A DNA stretch of 21,574 nt, from IMG/VR virus record IMGVR_UViG_3300022939_000171, positions 1 through 21,574 of that record. One strand, given 5' to 3'. This stretch comes from a virus. Below are positions 8,464 to 15,614 of this stretch, one piece after another; positions within the stretch are counted from its first letter, which is position 1; the number at the start of each line of letters is the position of its first letter. Below the pieces are notes generated by a model that saw nothing but the letters and a program-made list of their open reading frames with translations, did not search any database and was not told where the DNA came from. The position numbers and the translations under genes were made by a program.

Positions 8464-9641
8464 TTATCCCAGGACTTCACAAGAGTAACATTGGCACGAC
8501 GGAACTTATCATCTACTAGTTTGTAAGCACGATCATTGACGACAACATAACCCTCAGGATCACTGTGAACGAATCCACGATCAGTCTTCATGAAAGTGTC
8601 AATGGTGCGAACTTTATTGAGTTGATTTATGATGAGTTTCTTTACAGCACGAATATTGATATAGGATGCTACCGTGAAATAGATAGCGTTCTCATTTGCT
8701 GCGATGAACTTGAGTCCATCAGTTTTCATCTGTAAATATTTAGCCTTTGCAGCACTGGACTTCTTAGACAGCATCTCCTCGTTCATGCGGGCAGCAAAGA
8801 AACGTGCGAAGTCAGCAGCAACTCCACGAGTATTGACAAGTGCCTTACCTTTACGGACTTCTTTGTTGAAGAACTGTTTGAACATAACAGACATGACGAA
8901 ACGAGATTCACCAGTCTGACCCAGAAGATCAAGGAAAGAAGATGCCTGCTTGAGAGAACCGATGGTACGGTTGATCTGACTCATGAACTTCCTAGCTTCA
9001 CCAGGGGTAAAGCGAGAAATACCAGAAGCATCAGTGAAGTTGGCACTAGCAACAAACACATCCCTGGTGCTGGTAATCTCAGGTGCTTCGTATGCGACTT
9101 GAGCAGTCTGGATAGAAGGACCAGCATAGGTAGTGTGGAACACAATACCCATCTTTGCAATCAGAACTTGCTTGGCAAGTGGTGAGGAAAGAGGAACAGA
9201 GTATGTAACTGTATTAGGAGTGAAGGTGACAACCTTACCCTTACGGGTCAGTCCCAGTTGCAGGTCATCAGTGTAGAGAAGGTCACCCTGAACAATACCA
9301 CTGATATTCAGTTGTGGAAGATATGCAAGACATGTCTTGAGTTTCTCTGCAAGAGCACCCTTGTACCAACCATCGATGTCAGCATCGGAGAAGCAGACCT
9401 TGGGGTTGGTCTTGTTGAATACAGACTTGGTGCCGACAAAGAACTTGCCAGTCTGAGGGTCGGTGCCGCAAACAACAGCGGGAGCACCGTCCCACTTGGT
9501 GGTGATGCCAAGATTACTCTGCTTACCTGACAGGAAACTACCAGCATCCTGAAGGACTTTGACCACATCCATACCACCGTCACTGCCACGGTTCAGGATC
9601 TCGTCTTCCAGGTGTTCGAGGTGGGTGTTTTTCATACCCAT
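8460..9641 (-). CDS. KxDG-motif ligase/nucleotidyltransferase-like protein
   Basis: A 393-residue protein. ITTKWDGAPAVVCG at about 46-59 contains KWDG, the motif I of the covalent nucleotidyltransferase superfamily (DNA/RNA ligases and capping enzymes), with K49 as the candidate AMP-accepting lysine. FFVGTKSV (67-74), VQGDLLYTDD (117-126) and KMGIVFHTTY (163-172) are plausible later motifs, but weaker. The C-terminal half is helical, basic and unfamiliar. I recall this N-terminus (MKNTHLEHLEDEIL) as a cyanophage family named DUF6267, unverified. Start choice: M9641 or M9635; a start at 9740 would overlap the upstream gene by 53 bases. No good Shine-Dalgarno is seen. Confidence 0.78.
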   Translation of the reverse strand: MGMKNTHLEHLEDEILNRGSDGGMDVVKVLQDAGSFLSGKQSNLGITTKWDGAPAVVCGTDPQTGKFFVGTKSVFNKTNPKVCFSDADIDGWYKGALAEKLKTCLAYLPQLNISGIVQGDLLYTDDLQLGLTRKGKVVTFTPNTVTYSVPLSSPLAKQVLIAKMGIVFHTTYAGPSIQTAQVAYEAPEITSTRDVFVASANFTDASGISRFTPGEARKFMSQINRTIGSLKQASSFLDLLGQTGESRFVMSVMFKQFFNKEVRKGKALVNTRGVAADFARFFAARMNEEMLSKKSSAAKAKYLQMKTDGLKFIAANENAIYFTVASYINIRAVKKLIINQLNKVRTIDTFMKTDRGFVHSDPEGYVVVNDRAYKLVDDKFRRANVTLVKSWDK

Positions 9642-9687
9642 ATTATACAGCGTATTCTGCTGGAGTAGGGAGGGAGTGGACACTTGT

Positions 9688-10551
9688 TTATCCGACCACC
9701 TTAAATGCAGGATCGAGGAAGTATAACGCATCATCATCACTCAGTTGATCTAGATCAAAATTACTTACTGATGGTTTTCTATCAATAAGAAGAGCAGTGG
9801 AAAATCTATACTTCCATGGTTCAGTTCTACTACCACTTGGCTTTCTTCTTATTCTTAGTTTCAGTGTACCATCAAATTTTTTCACACCAATGGTAGATAG
9901 TCCAGCTGGATCAGAAGACATATAATACAAACCATATCCACCAATTTGAATATAGTGTGTACTTTTAGTACCATAATAACTGAATAGTGTTTGAACCTGT
10001 GGGGCATCACTACCTTTCAAAATAATATCTTTAAAATTTTCTCTGTCATAGTCAAGGTCTCTCTGCGACATATTTTGAGCTGGTCCAGTATGAGAATAAA
10101 TTTTTGGTCTTCCAGCTGAACCCCATTCCCTCTGGACGATTCTAGGAACTCCCATAGCATTGAGGAGTGATCTCATCTGCCTACCCTCTGGACTATCTTG
10201 ACCAGCAAGATACCAAGTTCCATCAGGTTTACACTTAAGTCCACTCTGACCAAAGTCAGCAGCAGTATCTAATTTAACTTCTAATTTTATTCTCTTCTTT
10301 GCTTTCGCTGGAGTTCCTCCAGCAGCATTAGATGATGGTGCTACCTCCAACATCAAATCTGGAAGATCATTAGCAGCTCCAGCAGGAACAAAAGATGGTG
10401 GAACTAAACCAATCTGTTTGTATTGGTAATACAGTTTATCTTCATACATGAATCCCCCACCACCAGACTTGAAGTAGTGAGCCATACCTTTGGCTTCGTA
10501 CATATCATAATAGTCTGGATCAGAATTAGGTTCAGAGATTTCTCTAGGCAT
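9688..10551 (-). CDS. Conserved protein, possible PD-(D/E)XK nuclease fold
   Basis: A 287-residue protein, first gene of the late block. The N-terminal half shows spacing expected of a PD-(D/E)XK nuclease: a helix with E37 (MYEDKLYYQYKQ), PD at 64-65 (NDLPDLMLEV) and E91-V-K93 (IKLEVKLDTAADFGQ) 26 residues later, with a following Gln. The C-terminal half is beta-rich (HYIQIGGYGLYYMS, TLKLRIRRKP) without a motif I know. The nuclease reading is an inference from a short, permissive motif. It starts directly after the U-tract of a terminator, with a CTAAATA late motif 27 bases upstream and no Shine-Dalgarno nearby. Confidence 0.68.
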   Translation of the reverse strand: MPREISEPNSDPDYYDMYEAKGMAHYFKSGGGGFMYEDKLYYQYKQIGLVPPSFVPAGAANDLPDLMLEVAPSSNAAGGTPAKAKKRIKLEVKLDTAADFGQSGLKCKPDGTWYLAGQDSPEGRQMRSLLNAMGVPRIVQREWGSAGRPKIYSHTGPAQNMSQRDLDYDRENFKDIILKGSDAPQVQTLFSYYGTKSTHYIQIGGYGLYYMSSDPAGLSTIGVKKFDGTLKLRIRRKPSGSRTEPWKYRFSTALLIDRKPSVSNFDLDQLSDDDALYFLDPAFKVVG

Positions 10552-10578
10552 AAAAAAGAGGGACTATTCTTCCCTCTT
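10552..10578 (-). terminator. Intrinsic terminator directly before a start codon
   Basis: The minus strand forms an 8-bp perfect stem, AAGAGGGA / TCCCTCTT, with a 7-base loop (AGAATAG), followed by a T run that ends at ATG 10551. It would end the early operon that runs through gp43, uvsX, 41 and mazG. Confidence 0.8.
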
Positions 10579-10584
10579 ATTTAG
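10578..10584 (-). promoter_or_regulatory. Late promoter-like motif CTAAATA
   Basis: The minus strand reads CTAAATA, a close relative of the T4 late consensus, 27 bases upstream of ATG 10551. It includes the TAA stop of the preceding gene and its last base is the first base of the terminator stem. With T4-like spacing, transcription would start near 10572, nearly past the 5' arm of that stem. Confidence 0.55.
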
Positions 10585-10787
10585 AGCAAATTTTCAGTAT
10601 TGTATATGGGATTTTCATTTACTACTGCTTGAATCATTTTGGAATGTTCATCTACACACTTACCCCAGAGTTCTCTATATTCTTTTGCTTTTTCTTCATC
10701 TTTCAAACCAAACTTATAGTTATACCATTCTCTCCAAAGCGCAGCACACTTATCACTTTTTCTCTGTAGGTGTGGTTCCCTGTACAT
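10581..10787 (-). CDS. Small charged protein, 68 aa
   Basis: The start at ATG 10787 is chosen because AAGGA lies about 11 bases upstream. A longer frame from 10844 would sit almost wholly inside the preceding gene. The protein (MYREPHLQRKSDKCAALWREWYN and on) is helical, charged and Trp-rich, with no motif I recognise. It overlaps the upstream small membrane gene by 35 bases in another frame. It is the last gene before the early-operon terminator, and its stop codon is part of a CTAAATA motif. Confidence 0.65.
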   Translation of the reverse strand: MYREPHLQRKSDKCAALWREWYNYKFGLKDEEKAKEYRELWGKCVDEHSKMIQAVVNENPIYNTENLL

Positions 10788-10971
10788 TGGAAAGATATTC
10801 CTTTTCTGATTGATAGGGATGCTTTTGTTTTGTCCAGATTTCATATCCTTCCATAATATCAGGTATTAACCACTGGTCCACACGGTAACAATATTTCCAA
10901 TTGACTGGTTGAATGCAGTTCACCACGACGACTTGGAAAAATGCTACCACATGAATCCAGACCGTATACAT
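10753..10971 (-). CDS. Small protein with an N-terminal membrane segment, 72 aa
   Basis: Residues 2-20 (YTVWIHVVAFFQVVVVNCI) are strongly hydrophobic and would form a membrane anchor or uncleaved signal. The rest is polar (VDQWLIPDIMEGYEIWTKQ and on). The ATG overlaps the previous stop as TAATG, which supports this start by translational coupling. No family is recognised. Confidence 0.65.
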   Translation of the reverse strand: MYTVWIHVVAFFQVVVVNCIQPVNWKYCYRVDQWLIPDIMEGYEIWTKQKHPYQSEKEYLSNVQGTTPTEKK

Positions 10972-11201
10972 TACTCTTCGTCGTCTAGAAAGTTTCCAAA
11001 CAATCCACTGCTACCAGGTTCACGATTCTCTAGTTTATCTAGGATATCATCAGCGTGTTGCATTGTTGCAATCTGTTTGATCATGTCTGCAATTGCAGTG
11101 CAGACCATTGGACGTTCTTGCCTAGCAGCAAAGGAAAGAGCATTTCTCAGATGAGATTCTGCTTCTTCCAAACTAAATTTTACTGAATCAGACAGTGCCA
11201 T
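10971..11201 (-). CDS. Conserved small helical protein, 76 aa
   Basis: A soluble helical protein (MALSDSVKFSLEEAESHLRNALSFA, then ADMIKQIATMQHADDILDKLENRE) ending in an acidic tail FGNFLDDEE. The start has an excellent Shine-Dalgarno, GGAGG, 9 bases upstream inside the previous gene, with which it overlaps by 14 bases. I recall similar small proteins in the same gp41-mazG cluster of cyanophages. The acidic C-terminus is reminiscent of partner-recruiting tails on single-strand DNA-binding proteins, but that comparison is speculative. Confidence 0.72.
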   Translation of the reverse strand: MALSDSVKFSLEEAESHLRNALSFAARQERPMVCTAIADMIKQIATMQHADDILDKLENREPGSSGLFGNFLDDEE

Positions 11202-11370
11202 CAGTTACTTCCTCCAGATGTTTTTCGATAGATTCTATCACTTCACGGACAACGACAATCCGATCAGGCACACACTTTGGATCTTGTGTGAATCCTTTCT
11301 GTGTTTCCACCAACGCTTCATGAACCAAGAAAGCTTGAATGGGTGAAAGTTCTAAGTTGAATGTAGTCAT
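11188..11370 (-). CDS. Small conserved protein, 60 aa
   Basis: MTTFNLELSPIQAFLVHEALVETQ... is a short, mainly helical acidic protein with no recognised motif. The start overlaps the upstream stop as ATGA, and the gene overlaps the next by 14 bases. Its position in the compact early operon between mazG and the terminator supports it being real. Function unknown. Confidence 0.68.
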   Translation of the reverse strand: MTTFNLELSPIQAFLVHEALVETQKGFTQDPKCVPDRIVVVREVIESIEKHLEEVTDGTV

Positions 11371-11573
11371 TTGCTATAAGTGTCGTAATTTAATTTATCA
11401 TCAATTTTCTTTTGGTCTCTAGCATCATCGACCAGTTTAACTTTGTAAATGGTTTTACGAGCAAACTTTTGATCGAGTTTTAGTTTACCAAAATACAATG
11501 CTGCGATCCAAACGGTGAAAAGAAACCCGTCGAACCAAGTCATTGTGTTCCATGCTTCTACTGCAGCGTCCAT
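11367..11573 (-). CDS. Small single-pass membrane protein, 68 aa
   Basis: Residues about 13-30 (WFDGFLFTVWIAALYFGK) form a hydrophobic, aromatic membrane segment. The following half is basic and polar (LDQKFARKTIYKVKLVDDARDQKK), predicting a cytoplasmic tail under the positive-inside rule. The start overlaps the mazG stop as TGATG and has AAGGAG about 9 bases upstream, within mazG. Function unknown; it is co-expressed with the early replication genes. Confidence 0.7.
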   Translation of the reverse strand: MDAAVEAWNTMTWFDGFLFTVWIAALYFGKLKLDQKFARKTIYKVKLVDDARDQKKIDDKLNYDTYSK

Positions 11574-11977
11574 CAGACATCTCCTTCTTTACGGTTTTCA
11601 GAATAGTGAGCATCAAACTCACCACCAGGATAACGTGCTTTGAGTTTATCAATATTCATCTGCACGATTTCATCAAGAGAGATATCAAGACCCATACATG
11701 CCTGCATAACATACCACATGATGTCACCCAGTTCACGCTTCAGGTGAAACAGGTTATCTTCGTTGACAGGTTTGCCTTGGAAAATAATCTTCTTAATGAT
11801 TTCAGTAAACTCACCTGCCTCAGCACACATGCCTACAGAAGCAGTAAGCAATCGCTCGACAGGAAAGTTGTCTTTTTCGATGAGATCGACAACTCTTGCA
11901 CCGAAATCGTAACTGTCTTTACTTTCTTTTGACGTGACGGCATTGACAAACTCTTTGTACTTTTCGTAATCAATCAT
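11573..11977 (-). CDS. mazG: MazG-like nucleotide pyrophosphohydrolase
   Basis: This 134-residue protein has the MazG/all-alpha NTP pyrophosphatase metal site, EAGE at 53-56 and ELGD at 82-85 (ExxE...ExxD). Such enzymes hydrolyse (d)NTPs to NMPs plus pyrophosphate. MazG is a common auxiliary gene of cyanophages. It was first proposed to lower host ppGpp, while later biochemistry on cyanophage enzymes pointed to dGTP and dCTP as preferred substrates, which would help recycle host nucleotides. The single-domain length fits phage MazG. It overlaps its upstream neighbour by 8 bases and sits two genes after helicase gp41. Confidence 0.92.
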   Translation of the reverse strand: MIDYEKYKEFVNAVTSKESKDSYDFGARVVDLIEKDNFPVERLLTASVGMCAEAGEFTEIIKKIIFQGKPVNEDNLFHLKRELGDIMWYVMQACMGLDISLDEIVQMNIDKLKARYPGGEFDAHYSENRKEGDV

Positions 11978-12317
11978 GATAAGTGGGAATAAATGGTTCT
12001 TGTTGGGAATCAGGCAAGTATTTTTCTTGCTTTGGTTCTATAAGATCGGGGTGTGGAGCATAGAGTGGTCCTTCATAATCTCCTGCAAATTCAACTCCGT
12101 CCCAAGTAACAACTTCGCTAGTAGGGAGTTCTTTGGGGATTTCAATATCAACTACAGGACCCATCAAATGATTTGTGCTTTTCACATACTCTCTATTTTC
12201 AGGATCGTAACTGACCAGCATGATGGCATCACTTTCCCACCCACAATCAGCAATCTTCCTGCCATCTTTTTTTGAAATTACTGAGTAATAAACAGCAGGG
12301 TTATACTTTTTTAACAT
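11970..12317 (-). CDS. Conserved cyanophage protein, 115 aa
   Basis: Starts MLKKYNPAVYYSVISKKDGRK at an ATG overlapping the gp41 stop (TAATG). It appears beta-rich in the first half, with acidic and Pro-rich stretches after residue 80 (GPLYAPHPDLIEPKQEKYLPD). No membrane segment or catalytic motif is visible. Placement between helicase and mazG suggests early expression. I do not recognise a function. Confidence 0.72.
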   Translation of the reverse strand: MLKKYNPAVYYSVISKKDGRKIADCGWESDAIMLVSYDPENREYVKSTNHLMGPVVDIEIPKELPTSEVVTWDGVEFAGDYEGPLYAPHPDLIEPKQEKYLPDSQQEPFIPTYHD

Positions 12318-13693
12318 TAGAAGTTTAGTTTAGCAAACTTATCTTTAAGTGGTGTCTCTTCATTGTATTCGATTTCATCACCCCTGTCAAGGATATCATC
12401 TTGCGCTGATTGTTCACAATCATACAGACGCATCTTTGCCCTATCAATGCCAACAACAAATCTCTTGAAGACACTAAGGTCATTATAACGGTTTTTCAAC
12501 TGTTTGACCATGATTTGATTTAGTCCTTCCAACTCCTCGGTGCTAATAAGGGCAAACATAAGATCAGCAGTAGCAGGGAGACCAAAGGACTCAGAAGTGT
12601 CAGTAAGGTCAACGTCACTGCTACTATAACCGCTACGAGTGGTCTGGGTGGCAGATATGATAGGGACCTCGGCTTCGCAAGCCAATCCTCTAAGCTCTTC
12701 TGCAATAGACTTAATATAGCTATATGAATTGACAGAACCAAGTTTGCTATAGCGGGAACTAGCACAAATATTGAGATAATCAATAAAAATGATGTCTGGT
12801 TTAAATGACCGCTTAAGTTGAAGTTCATTCAAAAGTGCTCTGAAGTGACCTTCATGAGCAGCAGCAGTAGGGTACTCTTTAATTATAAGAGTTCCCTGAG
12901 TCTTCTTGGTAAGGTTGGTTACCTTGCTTTCAAACATCTGTTTTGGAAGGTCACCAATATCCTGAATATTTACGTTAAGGAGATTAGCGTCAATTCGTTC
13001 TGCAATTTTTTCTTCAGCCATCTCAAGCGTGATATAAAGCACATTCTTCCCCTGTAGTAAGACGGAAGATGCGACATGGCACATAAAGAGACTCTTACCG
13101 ACACCAGTGCCAGCCAAAGCAATGTTAAGAGTTTTATTCGGGAGACCACCCTTTGTAATCTTGTTAAAGAATTCGAGATCAAAGGGAATCTTGTCTTCTT
13201 TCTGGTGATAGAAATCATATCGTTCCTCATAATCTTCCAAGTAATCATGACCAACGTTGTTGTCAAAACAGACCGCTAAGGCATCCTGAAGAATTGTTGG
13301 GATAGCATCCCTACTCTTCTTCTCGTCACCACCATCCGCAATACGGATAGACTCCATCAATGCCAAATAAATGGCACGATCCTTACACCACTTCTCTGTA
13401 CTATCAAGCAACCAACTCTGATTAATCTCTTGTGGAACTAGAAGACTTACAATCTTCAATGCATCAGAGTATTCATCCTGAGTCAAATCAGTTCTATTCT
13501 TAATCTCAATAGAAATAATTTCCTGAGATGGAAGCTTATCATATTTTGCAATGAACTGTGAGACCTCTTCAAACAAGACTCTCTCAATCCTATTGTCAAA
13601 ATAATCTGGTTCAATATGAGGCAGAACCTTTCTCAGGTATTCTTCATTGTAAATCAGATTAGTAAGGATTGTACTTTCGATTCTGTCCTTCAT
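12317..13693 (-). CDS. 41: Replicative DNA helicase gp41 (DnaB-like)
   Basis: A 458-residue DnaB-family hexameric helicase that unwinds the replication fork and works with primase gp61. The N-terminal domain (1-150) is helical. The RecA-like core carries Walker A AGTGVGKS (194-201), Walker B IIFIDYLN with D305, and the downstream SATQTTRSG motif. Its length is close to T4 gp41 (475). The start overlaps the 2OG-Fe(II) oxygenase stop by 4 bases (ATGA). It belongs to the same early operon as gp43 and UvsX. Confidence 0.95.
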   Translation of the reverse strand: MKDRIESTILTNLIYNEEYLRKVLPHIEPDYFDNRIERVLFEEVSQFIAKYDKLPSQEIISIEIKNRTDLTQDEYSDALKIVSLLVPQEINQSWLLDSTEKWCKDRAIYLALMESIRIADGGDEKKSRDAIPTILQDALAVCFDNNVGHDYLEDYEERYDFYHQKEDKIPFDLEFFNKITKGGLPNKTLNIALAGTGVGKSLFMCHVASSVLLQGKNVLYITLEMAEEKIAERIDANLLNVNIQDIGDLPKQMFESKVTNLTKKTQGTLIIKEYPTAAAHEGHFRALLNELQLKRSFKPDIIFIDYLNICASSRYSKLGSVNSYSYIKSIAEELRGLACEAEVPIISATQTTRSGYSSSDVDLTDTSESFGLPATADLMFALISTEELEGLNQIMVKQLKNRYNDLSVFKRFVVGIDRAKMRLYDCEQSAQDDILDRGDEIEYNEETPLKDKFAKLNF

Positions 13694-14253
13694 AGGTAAT
13701 GAAAATAACCACTAACGATATACTTGTCTCCGCTCACTGGGGGTAAACCAGAATGTGGAAACATCCAAAGAGGAGGAAATACGACCATTCTACCACTCTT
13801 TGGTTTGACGTGGTTCATGTCACCATTATAACCACTAAAGAGAGTTTCACCACCTTCATCAACATCATTCAGATAGATGAAGAAAGCGAGATATCTCTTG
13901 GCAGATTTGTAATCAGCAACGTCTACATGCTCATCAAATCTTTCCTTGCCACCAGGAACATATTTTTTTATGCGAAACATTTCCCAAGAATGTTTCTTTG
14001 GTAGAAACTTGATTCTTAGATCTTCTGCATACTTTTGAGTATGTTCTTTACATGCACTAGCAAGTTCTTTTGAGAATGGATGAGAAGCTCCAAGACTTTC
14101 TGTAAGATTATATTGAGTAAAAGTAGGAAGTCCTCCATGATCTACTGGATCATGAAAGACTTTATTTGCCTCAAAGAAACTAACTAGTTTCTTACAAAAT
14201 TCTGTATCTAGAGCATCATCATATACTCTAACGTAATCAGACAGAAGCTCCAT
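13690..14253 (-). CDS. 2OG-Fe(II) oxygenase (prolyl 4-hydroxylase-like)
   Basis: A 187-residue oxygenase with the full iron and co-substrate site: H109-V-D111 (DEHVDVADY), distal H167 in MFPHSGL, and basic K177 ten residues later for binding 2-oxoglutarate, in a double-stranded beta-helix pattern (RYLAFFIYLNDVDEGGETLF). Such enzymes hydroxylate protein or nucleic-acid substrates; the phage substrate is unknown. Start ATG 14253 is chosen because AAGGAG sits 7 bases upstream. In-frame starts further up (14283) lie inside uvsX without such a site. It overlaps uvsX by 17 bases and gp41 by 4. Confidence 0.9.
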   Translation of the reverse strand: MELLSDYVRVYDDALDTEFCKKLVSFFEANKVFHDPVDHGGLPTFTQYNLTESLGASHPFSKELASACKEHTQKYAEDLRIKFLPKKHSWEMFRIKKYVPGGKERFDEHVDVADYKSAKRYLAFFIYLNDVDEGGETLFSGYNGDMNHVKPKSGRMVVFPPLWMFPHSGLPPVSGDKYIVSGYFHYL

Positions 14254-15247
14254 AAGCAAACTCCTTCTGTGCAGTTTCATCAAGTGCCTGCATTACTTCT
14301 GCAGTAAAATACTTTTCTGGTTCGGCAAGGATTTGTTTTGCATAGAGTTTCTTACCATCAATTTCATATCGTCCTGCGACGTTCTTCCAAAGTCCGCCAA
14401 CCTCACCGAGTTCAAGAAGACCGTAATAACGATCAAGACCACGCTCATCGTAATAAAGACGCACTTCCACATCTTGGTTCTCCTTGCTCAGACGTGACTT
14501 AGCAGTCTTTGCCTTGATAATGTTTCCGACGATATCTGTTCCAACTTTTTCTTTTTTCTTGCTGAGATATATGATGGTAGAGGCAGCATACTTAAGACCA
14601 CTACCACCACCCATCTCTTTAGTAGGAACATAAGAACCGATGACATCATAAGTGTGGTTCGTGACAATCATAGGTATGTTAGCCTGTCCCAACTTCAATG
14701 TCAACATACGAAAGGCACCTTTGACCAGTTGTGATTTTGTCATATCACGAACTTGCTTATCGTTCAGAGCATCGGTAATCTCCTTCTCGGTAGACAACAT
14801 GCCAAGAGAATCCAACACAAACATACAAGGTTTGCGTTCGTCAGCATCTTTCTTCAGATAGATATCAACCGCTTTGAGTGCCTTGGCACGAAACTCTTCA
14901 ATGGTAACAACATTGACTACGACAACCCTGCTAAGGTCAATGCCTCTGGACTCAAGTAATCCCTTATTAACAGCTGCCTCAGTATCAAAATAGAGACAAT
15001 AACCATCGGGATTGGAATCGAGAAAATTCTTAACCACGGCGAGACTGAAGAAAGTCTTTCCAGTAGAAGACTCTCCAGCAATAGCAGTAATCTTATTCCT
15101 AGATACACCACCAAATACACTACCTGATACGAGTGCATTAAAAATGTACGAACCTGTGTCAACAAATTCTTCATTCTCTTCAATGTCTGCTGCTAGTTTG
15201 GTGTATTCATCACCAATCTCTTTTACAATATCCTTTAGAAAGTCCAT
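14237..15247 (-). CDS. uvsX: Recombinase UvsX (RecA-like)
   Basis: A 336-residue RecA/RAD51-type strand-exchange protein for recombination-dependent replication and repair. Walker A is GESSTGKT at 58-65 and Walker B is CMFVLDSLG with D146. The segment MGGGSGLKYAASTI downstream matches the RecA-family L2-flanking region. It is shorter than T4 UvsX (391), as usual in cyanophages. The start is ATG 15247, overlapping the upstream stop as TGATG. A TTG codon directly before it could be read as a start but is less likely. The gene sits downstream of gp43, as in T4. Confidence 0.95.
   Translation of the reverse strand: MDFLKDIVKEIGDEYTKLAADIEENEEFVDTGSYIFNALVSGSVFGGVSRNKITAIAGESSTGKTFFSLAVVKNFLDSNPDGYCLYFDTEAAVNKGLLESRGIDLSRVVVVNVVTIEEFRAKALKAVDIYLKKDADERKPCMFVLDSLGMLSTEKEITDALNDKQVRDMTKSQLVKGAFRMLTLKLGQANIPMIVTNHTYDVIGSYVPTKEMGGGSGLKYAASTIIYLSKKKEKVGTDIVGNIIKAKTAKSRLSKENQDVEVRLYYDERGLDRYYGLLELGEVGGLWKNVAGRYEIDGKKLYAKQILAEPEKYFTAEVMQALDETAQKEFAYGASV
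14261..14266 (-). promoter_or_regulatory. Shine-Dalgarno AAGGAG for the oxygenase gene
   Basis: AAGGAG on the minus strand lies 7 bases before ATG 14253, inside the last codons of uvsX. It decides the start of the 2OG-Fe(II) oxygenase. Confidence 0.8.
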
Positions 15248-15417
15248 CAAATAACAAACCCAAACTGTTCACGAATAATTTTCTTATAAGGACCACCAGG
15301 ATTTTCTTCACGAACTTCTTTGATGATCTTTAGTTTCTGATAAAGAGCAGCGTCACCACCCAGTCGCAATGCACTTACAATAGTTGCGAGTTCCTCATCA
15401 TTAATAGGCAAATCCAT
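15247..15417 (-). CDS. Small conserved protein between gp43 and UvsX, 56 aa
   Basis: A 56-residue frame begins MDLPINDEELATIVSALRLG and ends EQFGFVI. It is linked at both ends by TGATG overlaps, to the 65-residue gene upstream and uvsX downstream. The tight coupling on both sides is the main evidence that it is real. It looks helical and charged (YQKLKIIKEVREENPGGPYKK) with no known motif. Function unknown. Confidence 0.7.
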   Translation of the reverse strand: MDLPINDEELATIVSALRLGGDAALYQKLKIIKEVREENPGGPYKKIIREQFGFVI

Positions 15418-15614
15418 CAATGCCACCTCAATGTCTTTAGGTATTCTAGCACATTCTCACGAACATCCATCAATTCATGGAAACATTTTTGATTGTGAGC
15501 GCAGGCTCTGAGAGTAGGATCTGGTTCAATAACAGACTCAATGAAAATATCAAGACCTCTGTTCCACTTGTCTTGTTTAGTTTCACCATCTGGGATAGTG
15601 TTTTGGTCTTTCAT
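15417..15614 (-). CDS. Small conserved protein after DNA polymerase, 65 aa
   Basis: MKDQNTIPDGETKQDKWNRG and following, containing two cysteines and two histidines in the middle (RACAHNQKCFHEL). CxHxxxC-H spacing like this could bind a metal, but it does not match a standard zinc finger. The start overlaps the gp43 stop by 4 bases (ATGA) and the stop overlaps the next start as TGATG. Function unknown. Confidence 0.7.
   Translation of the reverse strand: MKDQNTIPDGETKQDKWNRGLDIFIESVIEPDPTLRACAHNQKCFHELMDVRENVLEYLKTLRWH

Noticed and set aside
9639-9650. TATAAT on the minus strand at the ligase-like gene start
   Set aside because: No -35 box at usable spacing, and transcription would begin at or inside the start codon.
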